5,268 bases of DNA. Origin: Verrucomicrobiota bacterium (lineage in GTDB: Bacteria > Verrucomicrobiota > Verrucomicrobiia > Limisphaerales > UBA1096). The stretch spans positions 1-5,268 of the forward strand of contig QOAX01000196.1 in assembly GCA_003972865.1 (NCBI GenBank), given 5' to 3'. Shown here piece after piece: positions 1-5,268 of this stretch (position 1 is the stretch's first letter; each line of letters starts with the position of its first letter). The translations under genes were made by a program, and so were the position numbers. The notes beneath the pieces are model-generated. The model worked only from the letters and a program-made list of their open reading frames with translations, was not told the DNA's origin and did not search any database.

Positions 1-1
1 C

Positions 2-1126
2 AAGGCCTCCGTGTTGATCACTCTGCTCATCATCACTGTGATGTTCGTCTTCAAGATTCAGCTCACTCGCTCGGTGATCCTCATCTTCGCCCTGCTCAGC
101 ATCGCATTGGGCTGGGCCAAGGAGGAAGGCTCGCTTCGTTGGCAGCGCCGCCGGATGACACACACCGACCTGCAGACACGAATCATCCTGCTTGGCTCGC
201 CAGAGGAAACGCAGACCATGCTCGGCCGCATCGACGACACCAACGACACGAGCTACCGCGTCGTGCTGCAGTTCAACATCGACCGCGACCCGATTGAGCG
301 ACTGTTACAGTTGATGCACGAGCACTCCGCCAACGTCGTCCTCATCAACGCCGGCCACACCAAGTTCGACAAGATCGAGCAGGTCATCAACGCCTGCGAA
401 CTCGAGGGCGTCGAGGTTTGGCTTGCCGCCGATTTTTTCAACACGCAGATTGCCCGCACCGCCGTCGACGATTTTCATGGCGTCCCGCTGCTGGTGTTTC
501 ACTCCGCACCGGCCGCCTCGCTGCAGGGTCTAGCCAAGCAGGCCATCGACTTCGGCGGAGCGCTGGTCATGCTCGTGCTGCTCTCGCCGGTGCTGCTGCT
601 GTGCGCCCTGGCCGTGAAGATTACCTCCCCCGGCCCGATCCTGTTTCGGCAAAAACGCAGCGGCATCAACGGCCGCCCGTTCACCATGTACAAGTTCCGC
701 TCGATGGGCACCAACGCCGAGCAGCGCAAGCACGAGTTGGCCGCCATGAACGAGATGAGCGGTCCGGTGTTCAAGGTCGCCAACGACCCGCGCATCACGC
801 CGATCGGCCGGTTCCTGCGGCGGTTCAGCCTCGACGAGCTGCCCCAGTTGTTCAACGTCCTCAAGGGCGCCATGAGCCTCGTCGGCCCAAGGCCGCTGCC
901 GGTGGACGAGACCAAGCGCTTCGAGGATCTCGCACACCGCCGCCGCCTCAGCGTCAAGCCGGGCCTCACCTGCCTCTGGCAGATCAGCGGCCGCAATGAG
1001 GTGAACGAATTCTCCGACTGGGTGCGGCTCGACCTCGAGTACATCGACAACTGGTCGCTCTGGCTCGACATCAAAATCCTCTTCCGCACCATCCCGGTCG
1101 TTTTCATCGGCACCGGCGCGAAGTGA
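2..1126 (+). CDS. Polyprenyl-phosphate sugar-1-phosphate transferase (bacterial sugar transferase family), 5' partial
   Basis: This integral membrane enzyme transfers a hexose-1-phosphate from a nucleotide sugar to undecaprenyl phosphate, the first committed step of exopolysaccharide, capsule or O-antigen repeat synthesis (WcaJ/EpsE/WbaP-like family). The frame is open to the left edge, so the start is probably outside the window; a GTG at 11 is possible but unlikely. Residues are counted from that GTG. Residues 1-34 form two hydrophobic segments, the last of the usual N-terminal helices. Residues 57-142 look like the Rossmann-like CoA_binding_3 region (LLGSPEE near 60). Residues 174-368 are the catalytic domain: a membrane-inserted helix (about 178-203) ending in TSPGP, then KFRSM (228-232), DELPQLFNVLKG (275-286), SLVGPRP (289-295), KPGLTCLWQISGRN (316-329) and a C-terminal NWSLWLDI segment. 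The family usually has about 450-480 residues, so roughly 100 are missing upstream. The sugar specificity cannot be read from the sequence. Confidence 0.93.
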   Translation, partial: KASVLITLLIITVMFVFKIQLTRSVILIFALLSIALGWAKEEGSLRWQRRRMTHTDLQTRIILLGSPEETQTMLGRIDDTNDTSYRVVLQFNIDRDPIERLLQLMHEHSANVVLINAGHTKFDKIEQVINACELEGVEVWLAADFFNTQIARTAVDDFHGVPLLVFHSAPAASLQGLAKQAIDFGGALVMLVLLSPVLLLCALAVKITSPGPILFRQKRSGINGRPFTMYKFRSMGTNAEQRKHELAAMNEMSGPVFKVANDPRITPIGRFLRRFSLDELPQLFNVLKGAMSLVGPRPLPVDETKRFEDLAHRRRLSVKPGLTCLWQISGRNEVNEFSDWVRLDLEYIDNWSLWLDIKILFRTIPVVFIGTGAK

Positions 1127-1191
1127 ATCCGCGCACCTTTGCGCTTTCACGCGCGGGCCGCCTCTGCTAAATAGTGTGCCCGTTCAAGGGC

Positions 1192-1860
1192 ATGGAACTT
1201 TTATTCATCGGTTTTGCGGCAGGATTCGCCCACGTGATCAGCGGGGCGGACCACTTGGCCGCGCTGGCGCCCTTCGCCGCACGCCGTGAGTCGCACGCCG
1301 CCTGGCGGCTTGGCCTCCACTGGGGCCTGGGCCACGCCGGCGGTGTCGCGCTGATCGGCCTGCTCGTCTGGCTCCTCAAGGGCACCGCCGCCGTCGAGTG
1401 GCTCTCCAGCGGCGCAGAGCAACTTGTCGGCGTGATGCTGGTCGCCGTCGGCGCACTGGGCATCCGCTCCCTGTTGCGTCATCGCGTCCACACCCACGAA
1501 CACGATCACTTCGGCATTCGGCACTCGCACATTCACACCCACCTTGGCCAGGCGCACTCACCCGCCAGCCACAAACATTCCCATGCCGCGCTGGGTATCG
1601 GCCTGCTGCACGGCACCGCCGGCGGAACACACCTCTGGGTTGTGCTGCCGACCCTCGCCATCGCCAGCTTCGCCGGCGTCGTCCTCTACCTCGCCGCCTA
1701 CGCCCTGGCCACCGTCACGGCGATGACACTGTTTTCCGCCGGGCTGGGCCGCGTGGCCAACCGCCTGGCCAATGGCAGCCCTAAGCTTGGCCACGGCTTC
1801 GGCTTGGCCTGCTGCACCGGCTCAATGTGCATCGGCGGCTACTGGTTGTTTGCCGGTTAG
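1192..1860 (+). CDS. NicO/UreH-type nickel/cobalt transporter-like membrane protein with His-rich loop
   Basis: This is a polytopic inner-membrane protein of 222 residues, probably moving Ni2+ or Co2+ (inferred from family). Near the N-terminus is HVISGADHLAALAP (14-27), matching the transmembrane His/Asp-His metal signature of NicO/UreH/NiCoT-like proteins. A second, related motif, LLHGTAGGTH (138-147), opens the second half, as expected for a two-repeat fold of about six helices. Between the halves, residues 97-131 carry 13 histidines in 35 positions, a typical cytosolic metal-binding loop. I chose the ATG at 1192 because the first membrane helix begins directly after it; a GTG at 1174 would add six residues (MCPFKG). 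AAGGG at 1186-1190 lies only one base before the ATG, too close for a normal ribosome-binding site. No urease, hydrogenase or cobalamin gene is in view to indicate the metal. The synthase begins 24 bases downstream. An efflux role (RcnA-like) is an alternative. Confidence 0.82.
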   Translation: MELLFIGFAAGFAHVISGADHLAALAPFAARRESHAAWRLGLHWGLGHAGGVALIGLLVWLLKGTAAVEWLSSGAEQLVGVMLVAVGALGIRSLLRHRVHTHEHDHFGIRHSHIHTHLGQAHSPASHKHSHAALGIGLLHGTAGGTHLWVVLPTLAIASFAGVVLYLAAYALATVTAMTLFSAGLGRVANRLANGSPKLGHGFGLACCTGSMCIGGYWLFAG

Positions 1861-1884
1861 CCCGGCGGCACCAGCGCGCGAGTC

Positions 1885-2898
1885 ATGTCCAAGCTGATCC
1901 ACCAAGCCATCGACTCGCTGCTCAGGGAAACCTCCCGCTCCTTTTACCTGACCCTCAAGGCGCTGCCGCCGCGCATCCGGCCACAGATCGGCCTGGGCTA
2001 CCTCCTGGCCCGCATCGCCGACACCGTCGCCGACTCGAAAAGCGGCCCCACCGACCAGCGCCTGCACGCGCTTGGGCAGTTCAATGACCGCATCCAGGGC
2101 CGCACCGGCACGCTGCCCAACCTCACGACCCTCGCCCGGCTCCAGCGCGATCCCGCCGAGGCGCAACTGCTCGAGAATGCCGCCTCGCCGATCAGCTATC
2201 TCGAGCAGTTTTCCGATGGTGACCGGCAGCGCATCCGGCAGGTGCTCGACACGATCACCGGCGGACAAATGCTCGACCTGCAGCGCTTCGCCTACGCCAC
2301 GGGCGACACGATCATCCCGTTGTCGCGCGAGGAGGAACTTGACGACTACACCTACCGCGTCGCCGGTTGTGTCGGCGAATTCTGGACACACCTGTCGCTG
2401 GCGCACCTGTTCGAGGCCGACGACGCCACCGAGGCGCGGCTGCTCGAGACCGGCGTGCGCTTCGGCAAGGGCCTGCAACTGGTCAACATCCTGCGCGACA
2501 TCCCGGCCGATCTGCGCACAGGCCGCTGCTACCTGCCCAGCGCCGTGCTGGCCGAGCACGACCTCACGCCGCGCGATCTGCTCGCGCCGGAGACCATCGA
2601 CCGGTTCCGCCCCGTGTACGACAGCTACCTCGACAAGGCCGCCGCACACCTCGACGCCGCCGTCGAGTACATCGGCCTGCTGCCGTACCGGCAGTTCCGG
2701 CTGCGCACCGCCTGCATGTTGCCGGTGCTCATCGGCCGGCGAACGCTGGCCAGGTTGCGCCAGCAAAACGTGCTCGACGCTGAAAACCGAATCAAGGTCA
2801 GCCGCCCCGAGATCAAGCAGTTGACCCGGCAAACCGCCCTTGCCGTGCCGTCGCGGCGTCGCAGCCAAAAACTGCTCGAAGCCCAGCGCCGTGCCTGA
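1885..2898 (+). CDS. Squalene/phytoene synthase family protein (probable squalene synthase)
   Basis: This 337-residue enzyme of the trans-isoprenyl diphosphate synthase (head-to-head) class condenses two farnesyl (or geranylgeranyl) diphosphates to squalene (or phytoene), entering hopanoid/sterol or carotenoid synthesis. Visible family marks are TSRSFYLTL (16-24); the first Asp-rich motif, DTVAD (46-50); YTYRVAGCVG (155-164), the YxxxVAGxVG block; and the second Asp-rich motif in QLVNILRDIPAD (198-209), with D205 and D209, followed by GRCYLP. The two DxxxD motifs bind Mg2+-diphosphate and both are intact. The block around residues 262-290 (IGLLPYRQFRLRTAC...) and the overall length fit squalene synthase-like members better than the short HpnC/HpnD hopanoid proteins, but the product (squalene or phytoene) cannot be fixed by eye. 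The ATG at 1885 fits the family N-terminus; no Shine-Dalgarno is visible. The 3' end overlaps the lipoprotein gene by 8 bases, suggesting translational coupling. No other isoprenoid gene is in the window. Confidence 0.88.
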   Translation: MSKLIHQAIDSLLRETSRSFYLTLKALPPRIRPQIGLGYLLARIADTVADSKSGPTDQRLHALGQFNDRIQGRTGTLPNLTTLARLQRDPAEAQLLENAASPISYLEQFSDGDRQRIRQVLDTITGGQMLDLQRFAYATGDTIIPLSREEELDDYTYRVAGCVGEFWTHLSLAHLFEADDATEARLLETGVRFGKGLQLVNILRDIPADLRTGRCYLPSAVLAEHDLTPRDLLAPETIDRFRPVYDSYLDKAAAHLDAAVEYIGLLPYRQFRLRTACMLPVLIGRRTLARLRQQNVLDAENRIKVSRPEIKQLTRQTALAVPSRRRSQKLLEAQRRA

Positions 2899-3628
2899 GC
2901 CCACGCAACGCCGACCGCCGATTGGCCAGGCGCTGATGCTGCTGGCGGCGGGCTGGATGCTCGCCGGTTGCGGCGGCGACCCGGCGGCCAAGCCCGGTTT
3001 TCACGAGATCAACCAGCACCGGTTTTTTGTCAACAGCCTCGGCATGCAGTTCGTGCAACTGCCTGGCAACGACATCTGGCTCAGCGTACGGGAAACCCGC
3101 GTCGCCGACTACGCCGCCTTTGCCAACGCCACCACCAATGGCTGGCAGGCCGCCTGGTTTCAGGACACCGACCGCCACCCCGCCATCAACGTCCAATGGG
3201 ATGACGCCCAAGCCTTCTGCGCATGGCTCAGCCAACGCGAGCGCGCGAGCGGCCTGCTCGCCGGCAACGAGGGCTACCGCCTGCCGACCACGAGTGAATG
3301 GACCACTGCGCTTGGCCAAGCGGAGCCGACCGACAGCGGCAACTTCGGCCCAAAACTTGGCACCGACGGCTTTGTCCGCACCAGCCCGGTCGGCTCTTTT
3401 CCCGGCAACGCGCTTGGCCTACACGACCTCCGTGGCAACGTGTGGGAGTGGTGCACCGCTTGGCCAAGCGAGGAGGGCATCGGCCGCATCCTGCGCGGCG
3501 GCAGCTGGCGTGACGACATCCCCGGGCTGCTCGCCGCCGACCGCGAGCTCATCGTCACGCCCAAGGTGGCGACCGAGGACTACGGCTTCCGCTGCGTCCT
3601 CGTCCTCAAGCGCCCTGCCAAGCCGTAA
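2891..3628 (+). CDS. Lipoprotein with SUMF/formylglycine-generating-enzyme-like domain, lacking the catalytic cysteine pair
   Basis: This predicted lipoprotein has 245 residues. From the GTG at 2891 there is a basic N-terminus (QRR), a hydrophobic stretch (11-25) and a lipobox LAGC at 24-27, so Cys27 should be lipidated after export. A TTG at 2840 in the same frame is rejected because it would bury the signal peptide behind 17 extra residues inside the synthase gene. Residues about 42-240 match the FGE-sulfatase (SUMF1, C-type-lectin-like) fold: NSLGMQFVQLPG (48-59), RHPAINVQWDDAQAFCAWLS (95-114), YRLPTTSEW (129-137), LGLHDLRGNVWEW (175-187), RILRGGSW (199-206) and YGFRC (231-235). True formylglycine-generating enzymes carry two copper-binding cysteines just after the RGGSW block; here that region reads RDDIPG, with no Cys. 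A sulfatase-activating oxidase role is therefore unlikely; binding or an envelope structural role is more plausible. The gene overlaps the synthase by 8 bases. No sulfatase is nearby. Confidence 0.85.
   Translation: MPEPTQRRPPIGQALMLLAAGWMLAGCGGDPAAKPGFHEINQHRFFVNSLGMQFVQLPGNDIWLSVRETRVADYAAFANATTNGWQAAWFQDTDRHPAINVQWDDAQAFCAWLSQRERASGLLAGNEGYRLPTTSEWTTALGQAEPTDSGNFGPKLGTDGFVRTSPVGSFPGNALGLHDLRGNVWEWCTAWPSEEGIGRILRGGSWRDDIPGLLAADRELIVTPKVATEDYGFRCVLVLKRPAKP
3309..3323. repeat. Iterated palindrome copy 1 (CGCTTGGCCAAGCG + G)
   Basis: A perfect 14-base palindrome at 3309-3322, followed by G. It lies inside the lipoprotein gene and is read as Ala-Leu-Gly-Gln-Ala. The identical 14-mer recurs at 3457-3470 in another reading phase. 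Confidence 0.75.
3457..3470. repeat. Iterated palindrome copy 2 (CGCTTGGCCAAGCG)
   Basis: A second exact copy of the 14-base palindrome, 148 bases after copy 1 in the same gene. It is read in a different phase, as Ala-Trp-Pro-Ser, directly after the conserved GNVWEWCT segment. Confidence 0.75.
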
Positions 3629-3747
3629 GGCGACAATTTATTCACAATTCGGGAATCTCGCTTGGGGGGTTTTGCGTTGTCCCGTACATTGGTTGCAGGG
3701 CGGCAGCACTTCCCTACGAAAAAATTTTGAAAAACGACAACGACTGT
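3629..3747 (+). other. Intergenic leader before gcvP
   Basis: This 119-base stretch is the longest non-coding region in the window and is visibly richer in A and T than its neighbours, especially at 3633-3650 and 3717-3740. It contains two ACAATT copies 11 bases apart (3633-3638 and 3644-3649) and an AAAATTTT palindrome at 3721-3728. I see no convincing hairpin plus T-run, so no factor-independent terminator for the lipoprotein gene, and none of the conserved paired helices expected of a glycine riboswitch. Part of it could be translated if gcvP starts at an upstream codon. Confidence 0.6.
3662..3690 (+). promoter_or_regulatory. Weak candidate sigma-70-like promoter for gcvP
   Basis: TTGGGG at 3662-3667 and TACATT at 3685-3690 are separated by 17 bases. 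They match the -35 and -10 consensus hexamers at only three and four of six positions. The placement, 58 bases before the proposed gcvP start and within the only sizeable gap, is reasonable, but matches of this quality arise by chance. An unrelated promoter type is equally possible. Confidence 0.2.
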
Positions 3748-5268
3748 TTGACGCAACACCCGGATCGGTTTGTGGACCGGCATATTGGCCCGAGGCAGGA
3801 CGACATCCGGGCGATGCTCGCGGCGCTTGGCCACGAGTCGCTCGACGCGATGATCGACGCCGGCACGCCGAGCAGCATCCACCTCACCGAGTCGCCCGAA
3901 TTGCCCGCCGCCCAAAGCGAAACCGAGGCGCTCCAGTCCCTCCGTCGGCTGGCCGATGAAAACCAAGTTTGGCGCTCGTACATCGGCATGGGCTACCACG
4001 GCTGCATCACTCCGCCGGTCATCCAGCGCAACCTGCTCGAGAACCCCGGCTGGTACACCCAGTACACGCCGTATCAGGCCGAGATCTCGCAGGGCCGCCT
4101 CGAGGCGCTGCTCAATTTTCAAACGATGGTCTGTGACCTCGCGGGCATGGAGATCGCCAACGCGTCGCTGCTCGACGAAGCCACCGCCGCGGCCGAAGCG
4201 GTCACGATGTGCCGCAACATCCAGTCGCGCAACAGGGCCAACGCCGTGTTCGTCTCGACCGGGTGCCATCCGCAAACAATCTCCGTGCTGCGCACCCGAG
4301 CCGAGGCGATCGGCATCGAAGTCGTCACTGGCGATCCGGACGAGTTCAACTTCAGCACGCCGGTTTTTGCCGTGGTGCTGCAATACCCGGCCACCGACGG
4401 CACGCTGGCCGATCCGGGCGGGTTCATCGCCCGGGCGCACGAGAACGAAGCGCTCGCCATTCTCGCGACCGACCTGCTGGCGCTCACGCAGATCAAGCCG
4501 CCCGGTGAACTCGGCGCGGACGTCGCCATCGGCAGCGCGCAGCGTTTCGGCGTGCCAATGGGCTACGGCGGCCCGCACGCGGCGTTCATCGCCACGCGAG
4601 ACAGGCACAAGCGGCGTCTGCCGGGCCGGATCGTCGGCGTGTCAAAAGACGCCAACGGCCGCCCCGCCCTGCGGCTGGCGTTGCAAACACGCGAGCAGCA
4701 CATCCGCCGCGACAAGGCCACGAGCAACATTTGCACCGCGCAGGCGCTGCTGGCCAACATCGCCTCGATGTACGCCGTGTATCACGGCCCCGATGGGCTG
4801 CGGCAGATCGGCGGACGCGTCCACGCGCAAACCAGGGCCTTGGCCGCCGGGTTGCGGCAGCTTGGCCAAGCGGTGGAATCGGAGCACTTTTTTGACACGA
4901 TCACCGTCGCGCTTGGCCAAACGGCGGACACCGTGATCGCCGAGGCGGAGAAACGACAGATCAACCTCCGGCAACTCGGCGGCGGACGCGTCGGCATCGC
5001 GCTCGACGAGACGGTGACACCGGCCGACTTGACCGACATGCTGGCGATCTTCAACGGAGGCCAAGCGCCCGGCCTCGAGTTGGCTGTTGGCCAGGCGGCT
5101 GCCATTCCCGAGGCGCTGCGGCGCACTTCCGATTTTCTCACGCACCCGATTTTCAACCAGCACCATTCGGAGACGGAGATGCTGCGCTACCTCAAGAAAC
5201 TGGAGGCACGCGACCTGTCGCTCACGACGTCGATGATTCCGCTTGGCTCGTGCACGATGAAGCTCAAC
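3748..5268 (+). CDS. gcvP: Glycine dehydrogenase (aminomethyl-transferring), glycine cleavage system P-protein, 3' partial
   Basis: GcvP is the cytosolic PLP-dependent P-protein. It decarboxylates glycine and passes the aminomethyl group to lipoyl-GcvH. The window holds 507 codons of a protein usually near 950 residues. The N-terminus FVDRHIGP (8-15) is the classic P-protein opening. Other conserved blocks are YIGMGYHGCITPPVIQRN (78-95), NPGWYTQYTPYQAEISQGRL (99-118), LLDEATAAAEAV (141-152), GVPMGYGGPHAAF (268-280), LPGRIVGVS (291-299), LQTREQHIRRDKATSNICTA (312-331), THPIFNQHHSETEMLRYL (465-482) and SMIPLGSCTMKLN (495-507). The frame runs from the N-terminal half into the second half without a stop, so this is the single-chain form, not split gcvPA/gcvPB. 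The PLP lysine lies beyond the right edge. I chose TTG at 3748 because it gives a normal short lead (MTQHPDRF) before RHIGP; TTG at 3727 or GTG at 3772 are alternatives. No clear Shine-Dalgarno is seen. gcvT and gcvH are not in view. Confidence 0.96.
   Translation, partial: MTQHPDRFVDRHIGPRQDDIRAMLAALGHESLDAMIDAGTPSSIHLTESPELPAAQSETEALQSLRRLADENQVWRSYIGMGYHGCITPPVIQRNLLENPGWYTQYTPYQAEISQGRLEALLNFQTMVCDLAGMEIANASLLDEATAAAEAVTMCRNIQSRNRANAVFVSTGCHPQTISVLRTRAEAIGIEVVTGDPDEFNFSTPVFAVVLQYPATDGTLADPGGFIARAHENEALAILATDLLALTQIKPPGELGADVAIGSAQRFGVPMGYGGPHAAFIATRDRHKRRLPGRIVGVSKDANGRPALRLALQTREQHIRRDKATSNICTAQALLANIASMYAVYHGPDGLRQIGGRVHAQTRALAAGLRQLGQAVESEHFFDTITVALGQTADTVIAEAEKRQINLRQLGGGRVGIALDETVTPADLTDMLAIFNGGQAPGLELAVGQAAAIPEALRRTSDFLTHPIFNQHHSETEMLRYLKKLEARDLSLTTSMIPLGSCTMKLN
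4860..4873. repeat. Iterated palindrome copy 3 (GCTTGGCCAAGC + GG)
   Basis: A perfect 12-base palindrome at 4860-4871 continuing into GG, inside gcvP, read as Gln-Leu-Gly-Gln-Ala. The 5' outer base is A instead of C, so the 14-base form is broken on one side only. Confidence 0.7.
4910..4924. repeat. Iterated palindrome copy 4 (CGCTTGGCCAA + ACGG)
   Basis: A near-perfect copy in gcvP with one base changed in the right arm (A for G at 4921). It lies 50 bases after copy 3 and is read as Ala-Leu-Gly-Gln-Thr. The inner TTGGCCAA core (4913-4920) is intact. Confidence 0.7.

Noticed and set aside
1129..1156. Possible terminator hairpin after the sugar transferase (CCGCGC / GCGCGG)
   Set aside because: The stem is only six base pairs with a 16-base loop and no T-run follows, so chance pairing in G+C-rich DNA is more likely.
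1822..2991. Long open frame on the - strand (389 codons) across the synthase gene
   Set aside because: It is antisense to a clear squalene/phytoene synthase. Its product is rich in Gly, Val, Gln and Arg and has no recognisable domain, as expected opposite high-G+C third positions.
2891..3628. Lipoprotein as the variable protein of a diversity-generating retroelement, since such proteins share the C-type-lectin/FGE fold
   Set aside because: There is no reverse transcriptase, template repeat or adenine-biased variable region in the window.
3027..3959. Open frame on the + strand running from the lipoprotein gene into gcvP
   Set aside because: It is out of phase with both real genes and low-complexity (Ser/Pro/Ala/Arg). 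It is not evidence for a fusion.
3580..4608. Long open frame on the - strand (342 codons) across the gcvP start
   Set aside because: It lies opposite strongly conserved GcvP blocks and has an Arg/Gly/Val-biased composition with no family motif.
3309..4924. CTTGGCCAAG copies as a CRISPR array or ordinary transposon ends
   Set aside because: Spacing is irregular (148, about 1400 and 50 bases), the units lie inside intact reading frames, and there are no spacers, transposase or target duplications.
3956..4936. Open frame on the + strand (326 codons) inside gcvP
   Set aside because: It is in another frame of gcvP, and its product is an Arg/Ser/Thr-rich shadow without motifs.

Overview
The window is a G+C-rich, densely coding bacterial segment with every supported gene on the + strand. 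It holds five genes: the 3' part of a membrane sugar-phosphate transferase, a NicO/UreH-type metal transporter, a squalene/phytoene synthase, a lipoprotein with a formylglycine-generating-enzyme-like (sulfatase-modifying factor) domain, and the 5' part of gcvP (glycine decarboxylase P-protein). I see no tRNA, rRNA, CRISPR array, insertion sequence or phage gene. The mix of a lipoprotein SUMF-type domain, a squalene synthase-like enzyme, GTG/TTG starts and an apparent lack of Shine-Dalgarno sites would fit the Planctomycetota-Verrucomicrobiota-Lentisphaerota group. That placement is an inference from general knowledge, not something the sequence proves.

Layout. Positions 2-1126 carry the sugar transferase, whose N-terminal membrane helices lie upstream of the window. 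After a 65-base gap come the transporter (1192-1860), the synthase (1885-2898) and the lipoprotein (2891-3628). The transporter and synthase are 24 bases apart, and the synthase and lipoprotein overlap by 8 bases, so these three could be co-transcribed. A less G+C-rich gap of about 119 bases (3629-3747) is the longest non-coding stretch. It precedes gcvP, which runs off the right edge after 507 codons.

Functions. The sugar transferase would start assembly of an exopolysaccharide or O-antigen repeat on undecaprenyl phosphate. The transporter probably moves nickel or cobalt. The synthase joins two prenyl diphosphates head-to-head to give squalene or phytoene. GcvP decarboxylates glycine in the glycine cleavage system. 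They do not form one obvious pathway, so this looks like ordinary chromosomal backbone.

The most unusual signal lies at DNA level and runs across genes. A short palindrome, CGCTTGGCCAAGCG, recurs in perfect or near-perfect form four times in the right half of the window, and its half-site CTTGGCC appears at about fifteen places on either strand. Copies are read in different codon frames, so they are not explained by one conserved peptide. This resembles the highly iterated palindromes known from some cyanobacteria (HIP1) and is the best candidate here for something not yet described.
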